The translations under genes were made by a program, and so were the position numbers. Shown in pieces: positions 22,182-33,293 of a stretch of DNA of 64,000 nt (positions within the stretch are counted from its first letter, which is position 1; every line of letters begins with the position of its first letter). The notes under the pieces were generated by a model. The model saw only the letters and a program-made list of their open reading frames with translations. It was not told where the DNA came from and ran no database searches. Origin of the DNA: Rhyzopertha dominica (lineage: Eukaryota; Arthropoda; Insecta; Coleoptera; Bostrichidae); assembly GCA_025024175.1 (NCBI GenBank), contig QCXZ01000064.1, positions 6,386,001 to 6,450,000 on the forward strand, in the 5' to 3' direction.

Positions 22182-22490
22182 TTAATAAATATCATCAATC
22201 AAAGTTGAAGCTTGTTTACATATCCTTGTGCGCTCTTTTATTGATTGTATAAAACTGCCCGCGTGAAAGCTTTTTTCTAATTTATTTGTAAACTGGTCAA
22301 TTTTCCTATCACCCATGACAACAATATTAGTGGACAAGGAAGTTACAGTTGATAGAAAACCGTTAAAGGATTCAATACGATTGGTCCAATTGTTAAACGT
22401 AAGCTTTTGAACGAGCCTCGTTCGTCGTCCATAGTGGAGGAATTTGCTACCCCACAGCAAATCAGATTTGTGACTGCGTTTTTTTTTCAT
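22182..22490 (-). other. Unrecognised open stretch
   Basis: 102 codons, basic, no known motif (for example FNNWTNRIESFNGFL, KIDQFTNKLEKSFH). Its place between PLE-like pieces suggests transposon debris. It lies in the intron before the last PDZ-gene exon. Confidence 0.25.
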
Positions 22491-22904
22491 TTTGATTCGA
22501 AATTTTTCTCAAAACTAGGGCGTGTATTCGCTCAGTTGCTCACGAACCGTTAAAAAAAGTAAGTATATCTACTGGTCATGTGAAATAACATACGTTAAAA
22601 TGTTAAATCAAAATCATGAACGGCTTGACGACTCTTTTAAGTGAAGGCGTTGCTAAGCCTTAGGAGGATATTGCCATTTCTTAGCAAATTACGGGCTTGA
22701 AAACACGTGCTCACACACAATATTGATTAGCTCCAGCTCATTCATTTGATAACAATGTCAACATCAGATTCTCTCCCCCCGCGTTATTTACATTCGAATA
22801 AGTTAAATCCAGGAAACGATAAGATAAATAGCTGCAGTTCAGCTGGATTGATTAAGCGAGATAAAATTAATAGGCAATAGTTGAGGGAAGTTTCGATCTT
22901 TCAG

Positions 22905-22995
22905 ATCGACAGAGCGAGCGCCGCCAACTTAAGAAGAACGAAAGAAGATATAGAAGCTGATCCGGACGATGAGGACGACTTTGGATACACGCTGA
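22905..22995 (+). CDS. Patj: Patj/MUPP1-like protein, exon f (linker before the next domain)
   Basis: Exon of 30 codons plus one base, with acceptor TTCGATCTTTCAG and donor GTGAGT. It encodes IDRASAANLRRTKEDIEADP and DDEDDFGYTL. MUPP1/Patj proteins have a similar basic-then-acidic segment ending in xYGYT just ahead of the following PDZ domain, which supports the identification. It ends in phase 1, so another exon must follow; no PDZ-like exon was found from here to 64000, so the next intron may be very long or the exon too short or diverged to see. Confidence 0.8.
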
Positions 22996-23882
22996 GTGAG
23001 TACAAATGCATGTTTTGTAATATTATTATTGTCTTATTGTTATTGTGTCGAAGCGAAGCGTTCGTTAAAAATACCAAAAAATAAATGCGCTTACCTGCGT
23101 ATAATATTCCTACAAATGGAACTTCTTCTGTCTATACAACTCGTATACAAACTAATGCGCAACTTCGCTTAAAAAAATAAAACTAAAAATGCAAATTATT
23201 TTAAGCTTCACACTTAATAAAATCGTCGCTTCAGAAGGACTTGATATTTACTGGTTTTTTACATTTTTTAAAACTAAATCGAAAACTTAATCATTTTTCA
23301 CGGTCACATGCACAATGCAATTCCGCGCACAATGCAAAAAAGAATTTTCAATTTCAGCGATAAAAGTATTGAACAAAGCCGATTGAGGGATAATTTTATC
23401 TTATTTATATATTCAACATTTTTTCATTTTAAAACATGTTTAAATTTACACCCGTGAATGCTTTTAATTACAAAAAAATGTTTGGATATTTAAATTTTTT
23501 TCTTATTTACTACTTTTTAGGACGCCAATATAAAAGCATTTTTTTAAATACTTTTTTATATTTTTGTTTGGTACCTGAAAATTCCAAAAGCTTTATTCCG
23601 CTCTCTATCTGTAACCTACTATAGCTAGAATTATTCGACATCGGAATACAGCATATCAGTGGTAAAATTTGCACACGATATGATATACATAATTTTCAGA
23701 GTTTCGACAACAAAAATCACCCTTCTTCATATATTGGACTTCCACGTAAAACCACCCCTTTTTACAATTGCAATCTGTAAACAAGACGTATAGGGGAATT
23801 TACACTGTGCTATTGACGGTTTTTTATTTCACATACGGATAATAACGTATTTGTGAGCAAACAATGTGATTGAGTGGATATA
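22996..23882. other. No gene seen
   Basis: AT-rich intron-like sequence after the last recognised PDZ-gene exon; no repeat or coding similarity was recognised. Confidence 0.4.
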
Positions 23883-24600
23883 CAGGGTGTCCCGCATTAT
23901 GAGGGCAACCTCTCGGAATCTGAAAACTGGTGCAAAAATAAAAATAACAGTATAACTTTTTTTAAATAACGCCTGCCTACTGAGATATTGACTAGGGCGA
24001 AACAAAAAGTTTTTCAAAATTGGACCGGTTGATATAATTTCATTAAATTTTGGCTGTTATTATTTGAAGTGGAAGTCGTTAAAATGATGCTCACATTTTG
24101 GGCCTTGTAAACAAAAAAAGGTAGGTACTCTTTGTTCATATGGCTAAAATTGACCCTTTCCAAGAAAATCGCAGTTGAATGTTACGATTCACATTTTCAC
24201 TGCTTAACCAATCAAAACTGTGTTAGATGTTACTGTTACATTGACACTTTGACAATACTTTACATTGTTTGTTGCTAAAATTCTGAAATAGTAATAGTGA
24301 AATATTCATATAAACATGTTTGACAGCTTACTTATTTATATGAATATTCCATTACTATTATTTCAGAAATTTTACTAATTTTTGTCAAAATATCAATATA
24401 CCAGTGACATCTAATACATTTTTATTATTTATCGCGGCGAATTTGATAAACAATTGATTTAGTTAAGCAGTGAATGTGTGAACCTTAACATTCAACTGCA
24501 ATTTTTTTGGAAAGGGTTAATTTTAGCCGCATGAACAAGGAGTACCTTTTTCGTTTACAACTTCCAAAAATTAAAAAAATTGAAAAAATACTTAAACGTT
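23883..24600. mobile_element. Foldback element with one recognisable end
   Basis: The left end is TA then CAGGGTGTCCCGCATTATGA. The arms at about 24090-24330 and 24340-24570 are inverted repeats (GGTAGGTACTCTTTGTTCAT against ATGAACAAGGAGTACC; TTCATATAAACA against its complement). The right terminus is not recognisable; a G-rich and C-rich stretch follows at 24619-24655. No ORF. Confidence 0.7.
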
Positions 24601-25173
24601 TTAAAATTAAGGGTTAAAATGGGGGGGGGTGGAGAGCTGGCCCCCTCCTGGCCCCCCAAAGCGTGACTGTGCAGCTGAAGAGTTCAATTTTTTTTATTTT
24701 TTAGTTTTTTCTGCAATAGGTACTTTACAACAACCATAGTTTACGAATTTCATTATTAAACTACGTGTTCGTAAAGTTATTTCGTGTTGCTTCGGTTCGA
24801 CTTTGAGTTCCTATTAATTTGCTACGAAGTGCATTCGCACCCTGTTCCCCTACATACTTGCGAGCGATCCATTGAAGGGTACTTCACGTTAACTCAACAA
24901 CAGAAAAACTTCGTTAGTACGCGGTCCCAAATTTGTGCGGTCGATGGTGGTACTCGACCACGTTCCAACTTCCAATTATAAACAACTCCTTATCGGTTCC
25001 TATGTAGCGTAACTTGCCGGTAATAGTGCATAGGGAATATTGGGAATCGCTAACAAGGTGTTCCGCTTCGAGCATATTCGTGGGTGCAGGTTGTTAAAAA
25101 AGATTGACATAATTACTGGCGTTATTTGACATGCGGTGGGTCGTGTTACTGAAATGTAGAAGTTCAAAATTCC
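24601..25173. other. No gene seen
   Basis: Includes a G9 run followed by C-rich sequence (24619-24655). No coding similarity recognised. Confidence 0.35.
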
Positions 25174-26376
25174 TTGCTACAACTGGTAACATACCCCGAT
25201 CATACGAGGGTGAATGCTTTCAGCGTCCCATTAAGACCCATAGTCAATACGACTGACAGTCCTTGTTACAGACTGGTAAAATTTTGTGCTAAATATTTAA
25301 AACCTTGTGTAGAAAGAACCAGTAGTTTCATCAAAAATTCTTCAGACTTCATTAATATTATAAAAGGATTAAGTATTTCAGAATGTGATATTTTAGTTAG
25401 TTTTGACGTGGTTCCTTTATTTACGAAAGGGATGGGTACCCTGAAACGATAGACACCATCAAATCTATGTTGGTATAGGTACGTAGATGACACTTTTGTT
25501 ATTTCGCCCCACGGTATAGAAGAGCTGGGTAGGTTTCTAAATCATTTGAACAGTCAAAATCCTGACATAAAATTTACTATGGAATTAGAAAGCAATGGTA
25601 GTAGTTTACCTTTCTTGGATGTCCAAATTTACAGAATAAACACTGGACAGTTAGGACACAAGGTTTACAGAAAACTTATACACACAGACAGATATTTATA
25701 TGCCACATCTCACCATCCTCCCTCGCAAAAGAATAGTTTTATAAGGACGTTATTTGTTAGAGCACAAAGGATCTCAGACGAAAGTTCTTTACGAAAAGAG
25801 CTATATCATCTTAAATCAGCGCTAGTTAGAAATGGTTATAGCAATAAGAATATTTGGTCACTTTTTAATAAAAGTGCTCATCCAAAACAAGTAAATTCTC
25901 AGCCAGAATAAAGTAAATTGAAGTTGAGTTTGCCTTATGTACAAGGCCTTTCGGAAAAATTCAAAAGGATGGTTACAAAACACGATATTTTAGTTGTTAA
26001 TAGTACATATAATAATTTAGATAAAATTTTAAGTTCTACTATAGACAAAGTACATTTAGAGAGTGAAGGTGTTTACAAAATTACTTGTCCTTGCGGCAAG
26101 TGTTACATAGGTCAAACAAAAACAAAAGTAGGTACGCGGTTGAAAGAACACATATGTGCTACTAGGCTGCAACAGATAGACAAATCTTCCGTAGCTGAAC
26201 ACTCTTATTTGACTAAACACATGATTGACTTTGATAAAACAAAAATTTTATATAGAGAAAAATATTATCACAAACGTTTAATAAAAGAAGCTATAGAAAT
26301 TTGTAGGAATACTAATAATTTTAATGGGGATTGTGGAAATTATGAGTTAGGTGACATTTGGAAGGCTATTTTGTAG
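25174..26376 (+). pseudogene. Penelope-like element polyprotein (RT + GIY-YIG), internally deleted
   Basis: One reading frame throughout, with two stops (25450-25452 and 25909-25911). Order: RT N-terminal block PLRPIVNTTDSPCYRLVKFC, motif A SFDVVPLFT, a deletion, motif C RYVDDTFVI (25477-25503), then RT thumb (SSLPFLDVQIYR; SFIRTLFVRAQRIS). Last come the Cys-rich linker ITCPCGKCYIGQT and the GIY-YIG endonuclease, with TRLKEH and KRLIKEAIEICRNTNNFN, ending DIWKAIL. PLEs copy by RT priming at nicks made by this endonuclease. The loss between motifs A and C removes part of the catalytic palm, so the copy is dead. The endonuclease part (25918-26376) is uninterrupted. Confidence 0.92.
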
Positions 26377-26557
26377 TTATCTTTTACCAAGTAGTTCGTG
26401 TATATCTAGTAGATAGGTAATTCCTTTTTCGTCGTTAGGTTCTTTTTTATCAGGTTGGAACGTTGTTTCTATGACGTCTCGCTTCATTGGTGATTTGTTA
26501 ATTATTTACATTCAAAATTTTGTTTCAACTTGTGTCAGGCAAATTTTGAGGTTCTTT

Positions 26558-26597
26558 GTCTTTGACAAAGATTACAGGTGTAATCGAAACGTCAGAC
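26558..26597 (+). other. Hammerhead-like motif in PLE 3' region
   Basis: GTCT, TTGACAAA, stem GATTAC/GTAATC with a 4-nt loop, GAAAC, GTC, AGAC. Stem I (GTCT/AGAC) and stem II (6 bp) are perfect and the cleavage-site triplet GTC sits in place; the CUGAUGA core is degenerate and stem III minimal. It lies 180 bp after the PLE endonuclease stop. A second copy of this region is at 63369-63409 on the minus strand. Confidence 0.55.
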
Positions 26598-26967
26598 TAT
26601 TAATTTTTTGTCAGTGTTTTCAAGAGACAGCGATCTATCCGACAAAATATTATCTTATGCTCTGATCAGACCGAAAATGGAAAAAAAAGAAGTTTTTATT
26701 ATTATAAGGACAAATTCTGAAATTTTGAATCTTTCTGCAATGATTTTCACTAAGAATTGTCAGTCAACAATGCTTTCCAAGAATTTAATTTCAACTTTAT
26801 AATCACACTGGAGTTGGAAAATGGTAATGTAAAAGCAAAGTAACCATCGTTCATATCTAATGTATTTATCCCATCACTAGTTGTAAATAATTGCAAATTA
26901 GATAGAGTGTGGTACATGAAATTAGAGCCTCCTCTAGTGATTTACTCCTCTGCACAAGAAAATCCTT

Positions 26968-27006
26968 GCCGACGTTTTGGTAACTTCTCATATATTATCA
27001 GATGAT
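26968..27006 (-). other. Weak hammerhead-like motif
   Basis: Minus strand: ATCTGATAA ... CCAAAACGTCGG. The CTGATAA and AAAACGTC blocks are present, but stem II pairing is weak. Confidence 0.25.
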
Positions 27007-27547
27007 TCTGGATTTTGTGATTAATGAATACTGGTGTAATAAATAATACTCTCAGTTATAAAATAATTGCAATATACGACAACAACTTGATAGAAGAAAA
27101 CTACAAAATTGCCTTCCAAATATCTAATGCCTATTAAAATTGTCACTATTTCTATAGAAATCCATCATTAACTTCAGCTTCTTCTATTCGTTCTGATTCA
27201 TTCTCCAGGTTGAAACAAAGGTTTGGCGGCTCGATTTCATCAGAAATATTTTATGAATCAGTACTATCTCTGGAAAGAAATAATTGCGAGTAATTCTAAA
27301 ATACTGATGCTCGCCTTGCACGCATTCCAATCGTGCCAAAAGATTTATTATTATTTATTAAAAACAACATCTTGCAACTCGGACAACTGTTCGAAATTTG
27401 AAAAAAGTTTTGAAGATATTACTGATTACGAAAATATTTATGATGAAATCGAGTCGCTAAATCTTGATAAAGAATTTGATCTAAAGACTAAATCTAGAAT
27501 TATCCAAAGATACCAAAATTGGCCTAGCATAATTATTAATTTGTATA

Positions 27548-28971
27548 CAGGATGTTTCACGAATGATAATGACCCTGACGAAATTAAAAATGCAACCCAA
27601 AATACATTCTCATAGCCAATGTGGTTATTTTACATAATGGTATTATTTTAAAAATAAATTTAGAATGCATGACGGCTATGCGCTATGGTTCCTGTTACTG
27701 TATTTATTAAAAGTCAAAATGTATTCAAATGATGAAGAAACAGATATGATTTTGATTTATGGTGAATGCAAGAAAAATGCTTCCGCTGCTGCCCGTTTAT
27801 ATAGACAACGTTTTCCAAATAGAAGAGCTCCTTCCGATACAATTTTCAACAGACTTGAATTAACTTTAAGGACAAACTGGCCACCACTGAAAAAGTCAAG
27901 AGAAAGAACAGTAACAGGCCCTGACAATGAAATTAGAGTATTGGAAATGATTGACGAAAATCCTGATATTAGTCCAAGGGTAGTCTCAAGAGCAACCGGT
28001 ATTAGTCTGCCTTCAGTACACCGAATAATTACAGACAATCAATTTCATCCGTATCACTTGCAATTGGTTCAGGCTTTAAAGGAGACAAATTATCCTAAAA
28101 GACTTTTTTCGGGAACACCAAAATTTGAATGTGAGATTTTATGACAACATTTGCTTCTCGGGTGAAACAAGATTTTCTAATAATGGTGGAGTTAACAAAC
28201 ATAACATGCATTATTATGCGCAAGAAAATTCACGTTGGATTCGAGAAGGACATTTTCAAACTATCTACTCGATGAATGTCTGGTGCGGAATATTGGGGAA
28301 CCAAATTTTTGGGCCTTATTTTTTTCGCGATAGTTTAAACGACAATACTTATCTAAATGTTTTAAGAAACATTTTACCGGTACCTCTCCAAAATGTAAAT
28401 TTACAAGTAAGACAAGATCTATGATTCCAACAAGATGGGGCACCTGCGCATTATCATAGAATAGTGCGAAATCATTTTGATTTGGTTTTGCCTAACCGAT
28501 GAATAGGCAGAGGTTCAATTAATCCTTGGCCACCGAGAGGCCCGGACCTTACCCCTTTGGATTTTTTCTGTGGGGAATGGTAAAAGAGCAAGTTTACTAA
28601 ACACCAATTGAAAGTGTAGAACGTTTAGAAAATAAAATACGTGTTACCTGTAGACCCATCACACCAGAAATGTTAATGCATGTTAAAAGATCGCTTTGGG
28701 CACGAATTCAAGCTTGTGAAAACAGCGGAGGGCGACATTTTGAGCATTTATTACATTAATGTTATTGAATAAACATTTAAAACAAATAAAATTTGTTTTG
28801 CGATACCCAATTTACTTAAAGCAGATGATTGAAGTTTATGTCAAAAGTTACGAATTTATACAGCTCTCTACGTTTTATATTTTTTAAGACGATGAACAAT
28901 TATCAATGCAAATGTATTTTGGCCTGCATTTTTAATTTCGTTAGGGTCATTATCATTCGTGAAACATCCTG
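27548..28971 (+). mobile_element. DD41D Tc1/mariner-type element, family A copy 1
   Basis: Ends CAGGATGTTTCACGAATGAT and its complement, each beside TA (27546-27547, 28972-28973). The inverted repeat runs about 55 bp, through ATGACCCTGACGAAATT and its partner. Length 1424 bp with one plus-strand transposase pseudogene. A second, damaged copy lies at 37088-38135. Confidence 0.92.
27719..28758 (+). pseudogene. DD41D transposase, family A copy 1
   Basis: The likely start is MYSNDEETDMILIYGECKKN at 27719; an upstream Met at 27665 is less like the family. HTH head, second HTH (VVSRATGISLPSVHRII), then catalytic D positions: CFSGETRF (D changed to G), FQQDGAPAHY and LTPLDFF, the last two 41 residues apart. 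Lesions: a frameshift near 28110, TGA near 28421 and TGA at 28500-28502 (both at Trp positions), and further shifts after 28565. The first catalytic Asp is lost, so it is inactive beyond the frame breaks. Confidence 0.87.
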
Positions 28972-30674
28972 TACTATATAAAGTGTATAAATTTTAAAAA
29001 TTTAATAAAAAATCGGAATGTAAAATATTTTCATTAATATTATTATATTATACTTCAGTTAAATGTATAAAGCAGTAGTATAAAAAGTCGGGTTTACAAT
29101 AAAAACAGTCTTTTTGGCATAATTTTACCTAGAATTCAATGGGGCATTTAGATTTTTTATTTCTTTTAATAATTTTACTAGTTTATTGACACTGAAAATT
29201 TCATGATTGTACGAGTAATTTTTTGTTTGTATTATATTTTCGTGCATGTTCTTAAATCGTAATTATAGGTTTCTTTATTTTATCAAAACGAAAAAAAAAC
29301 ATAGCATCGGTAGAACTTTTTCTAGTAGAATTATTCTCAGAAAAAAAAGGTGTTTTATACCGAAACATGAATATCTCNAGAAAGCGTTGACTTTTTTAAT
29401 CTGAAAAAAAATGTGATTATCTCAGGCAAAAAAGAAATAGAAAACGAGAATAGAAGAAAAAAACCGATTTTTTACATTTTTGTCGGAAATTTTGGGGCAC
29501 ATCAAAATGTAGCCAGACAGAAGTTGTTGATTTTTTTTTGTATTGCATACTTTTCCTATTGACGTCTCCGAAAATCGCAAGAATGCGGCAGTATAGAAGT
29601 ACTTGTGTTTTTTTTCAATTCGATATAATTTTAATAAATTGTGTTTATTAAATATTGGAAATTCATGAAGCAATATTTGTTATCTTAAAATTAAAGAGTG
29701 AAAAAGTACAAATTTTTCTGAAGAGTAGATTTTTAGGGAATTGCTACAAAATATGATATAAAATCATAATATGTAAATCCCATTGTGATCACACAAAATA
29801 ATATACTCTTGCCCATCTCGGTCGGTAATCAACAGTATACTTTCTATGCATGAATATTTTCTCATCTGAAAACGGGGTGGCTTGATTTATACGCTATGGA
29901 CAAACGCAAATTTCGGCGGAGAACGTTTTTGTTGCGAAATCTAGAGAACGGAAGAGATTTGAATGAATTTCCCGTTTGTTTGTTTGCGGCGGGTCGGATT
30001 TGATCATTTTTCTTTGATGCGAGGCTGTTCTCGAGGCCTCTCAATTGGTTATATAGTATGTCGATTTCTGCTTTTATGTGACTTTAGCAGCGTGACTGTT
30101 TTGGCACTAGCGTCTTTTTATTAGGAGATAAATTTGGGTAAGTTGCCGAAAAGTGTTGAAGTTCTTTCTATTTCTCTTTACTTACCATATCTGATATAAA
30201 TTCGTTACTTAAATGACTTTTATAGGAGTCGCTCTAAACCAGAGGACCCCAAACTTTTTTCATCTCACAGTCCACTAGTTTGGCTTTTCGGTTTTGGTTG
30301 GACCCCCCGATTAGTTAATATTGAATATTTGCCAATATCTCAATTTTAAATAACGTGTTTTTAACACATGTAGTGTGAAAGTTAAAAAAAGCACGTTAGG
30401 TTTTTATGTATTAATTAAATACAAATTGAAATAAGTGATTTTCGTCAAAGCGTCGAACCCGAACATTTGGTATCAATTTAATTAGGTTTACTATCAAATT
30501 TTCTTGATTAGTGATGTCATCTCTTTCTTTTTTTCTGTTAGATGTGCAATCGCGCTGAATCCCTTTTCCTTTAGCTATGTGGGTCGAAAAGCAATTAAAA
30601 ACTTTTTCGCGATATTCCATACTACGCCATAAGTAACAGGTATGTCTTTTTGAAGGCAGAATACGTTATATTAG
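28972..30674. other. No gene seen
   Basis: AT-rich sequence with one N near 29378. At 30240 a stretch CAGAGGACCCCAAACTTTTT resembles a hAT terminus but no partner was found. Nothing else recognised. Confidence 0.35.
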
Positions 30675-31285
30675 TGTGATGTAGATGTCGGCCATTTTGT
30701 TGCGGTACGTCAAGNTGCTGGATCAAAACAAATCAAGTTGTGATACGTGCGTAAGGGAGTTCAGTGTTTGGTGCAGTTTTTTTAGTTTTAAAAGGATATT
30801 ATAAAGTGTTACTGTATATGTTTGGGTAGCTTACACTCCGTCGCTCTAATTAGCAAGTGTTACAAACCGAAATTATATTTAGTTAGAATGTATTGCTGAA
30901 AAGCTTAATATACACTAAGCACGTGTGTAAAGCATTACATTTAAGTTGTACCGCGAATTTACATTTAGTTGCAATCTATTGTTGAAAAACAATCTAAAGT
31001 TTGTACTGCATAGTTTATATGTTTCTCTCTCATTATAACGGGAACATTCAGGGACCTAGCACGTTAAAATCTTCTGGTACAACATGTAAATTGTAATTCT
31101 TTACACGCGCACTTATTATAGGTTAAGCTTCTCAATAATACATTGTAACTAAATCTAAATATTATTTTACAGCTAGCAAATTCCACCCAACTCTGAGCTA
31201 CGTCATGCACATTATGCCAACTCGGTTTGTTTTGATCCAGAACTTTGACGTACTGCTCAAAAATGGCCGACATCCACGTCACCAG
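30675..31285. repeat. 600-bp inverted repeat of unknown family
   Basis: GATGTCGGCCATTTT at 30687 pairs with the segment ending near 31275, and GGATCAAAACAAA near 30720 with its partner near 31235; inner parts (AAGCTTAA, GTGTAAAG.ATTACA) also pair. Arms are about 75-80% alike by eye. The right arm contains a minus-strand open stretch (31064-31282) starting MTWMSAIFEQYVKVLDQNKP, and the left arm can be read similarly (MSAILLRYVK). It might be a duplicated gene start or a hairpin element; no TA or TTAA flank was established. Confidence 0.75.
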
Positions 31286-31811
31286 TAATAAAGCGTATAA
31301 CTAATATCCGTTTCTTTTTGCAATCTACCTTAATTTCGTTAATTAATTAATGATTTCACCACTTGGTCAAGAAACCCTTAAACCTAATTTCAAAATCTGA
31401 ATAGAGGGCATTTAAACGTTGAAAGTTCATAGCAATTTTTTGTCACATCTTATCATCTTGTTCAGAGTGAAACACATAATAATGATCACGCAATAGGAGG
31501 ACGTTATATAGGATACTTTCAGTATGCTCTGAACAGTTGCAACACGGATAAGGTTAGATGCTCAATTTTTTAAAGTGTTGACGAAATTTAAGGTTGTTAA
31601 GATCAGAAAAACAAATAAATGTACGATAATATGAAAATTTTTATATTACAATAAGGATTATTAGTACGCGGTAATTTTATACTTATGGCGATAAACTAGA
31701 TGGTTTGTATTTGTAATTTTATAACTTGAAATGAAAATAAAACCTAACTGTTAACTAGTAAAAAGGAAATTGTTTCACATTATGCTAAACTTATTCAAAA
31801 ACAATACACTA

Positions 31812-32056
31812 CAGTCCCTAGACAGATAAAGTACCGCAATAGTGCGCCATTTTAGTGCAAAATAGCGGCGAGAAATTTAATTAAATATTTATAAAGTAGA
31901 TAACAGAGGGAACCAAACTATCAAACTAGAATTTTATATTTGACAGTTTTATAATCTTTAATGTTAAATTTGATTGGTTTGGTTCCCTCTTTCATCAATT
32001 GCTATTATTTTGTCCTATAATGGCGGGCAATTGCGGTATTTTATCTATATAGAGAT
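31812..32056. repeat. Palindromic MITE-like repeat
   Basis: GATAAAGTACCGCAAT on the left pairs with ATTGCGGTATTTTATC on the right. Inside, GAGGGAACCAAAC pairs with GTTTGGTTCCCTC, and CGCCATTTT..GCAAAATAGC pairs with GCTATTATTTTG..AATGGCGGGC. The whole 245 bp folds as one hairpin. No ORF. Confidence 0.8.
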
Positions 32057-33290
32057 CGGTTAAAGCTTGAATTCGCCTGCAAAACAAGGACGCTTCTGAA
32101 TCGTTTGTTCGGCATCCTTAATGGAGGTGTTCGTATTCCAAATAAAGAAAAACTGTCCGAGAAAAATTCAGCCTAGGTCTTTCTAGTTCTGTCTTCGTTT
32201 AAGAATATAACCTAGCAACACTGTATCGTAAGTTATAATGGCAGAACATGCGTCATTAAATTTAACCGAATGAGGAACTTTGGGTATCGTATTTCGCTGC
32301 TTTAAGTTTGAATTATAAGAATTGTAGAAATTAGTAGTTTTTCTTTCACCGCGGGAGGAAAAGACCCACTTTTCTTCCTTGTAATACGAATACATTTTGA
32401 AATGTTTGCTGTGTTTTAGTACTGTATATTTCTTTGTCGAGTGAAGGCTCTATAATTTTGAGGGTGCAAATAAGTATTATTATTTAAAGAGCCAGCCTGA
32501 AAAATATGATAGACGTTTGTAAAGGCTTTTTATGTTTGAAACTGTCCTTTTCAAGCTCACTCGGTTGGATTACTCTTAAAAATAATCACTTCGTTACAGA
32601 GTGAAGGCTTCAGTTTCACGTCATTTGCAGTCAAGTCTGAAAACCGATAGCTTTTCCTCATTTACGTAGAACTCCAGGTTCACGTGTACCTGTATTGAAT
32701 CACGTGGGTGCGAAGCATGAACTTACGCTTCAAAGGATTGGATTGATGCAGTGATGTCCTCTCATCAGCTGGCGGGCTATTTACCCAGATCGCGGATTGT
32801 ATGGGGTAACTTTTGGCGTGGGTTTCCCCCTTCGCGGTCTCATTCACGTTCGCTATCAGATTACCGAATGAGTGATGTGGAACGTGAACGAGATGGGGCA
32901 TGCAAATGGCGAGGACTGTCGAAGTTGGTGGTTTTTGGGATGGGGCGTTGTGTAGCCATATACTGCCATTTTAGTAAAAAAATACTGGCCGTATTTCTTA
33001 GTAAAAATTTTATGTTTTACCTGTTTTGGGTTTTAATAACTTAATCATTTAGGAATTCATATAACACCTTTAATAACGGGAGCCCATGTACAAAAAGTAG
33101 AACAAACGTGTAAAAATATTTAAGAATATACATAAGGGTGTATTCGTCCAAATGCAATAAGTTTATCCCTTCCTTAAACTACTGGTTACGAAACCGATTA
33201 AAATAGCTGTGCAGAATATTTTAAATCCAGGCGCCCAGAATGATCTTTAATAAGGTTGCTATGAAAGAAAAAATAGACAAATACAAATGT
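32057..33290. other. No gene seen
   Basis: A less AT-rich patch at 32670-32950 has an open frame (32751-33044) without any recognisable domain. Nothing else. Confidence 0.35.
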
Positions 33291-33293
33291 TAA

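Noticed and set aside
24784..24981. Open frame just upstream of the PLE
   Set aside because: No similarity to PLE N-terminal sequence or any known domain.
30235..30310. CAGAGGACCCCAAACTTTTT, like a hAT terminus
   Set aside because: No partner end or 8-bp duplication was found nearby.
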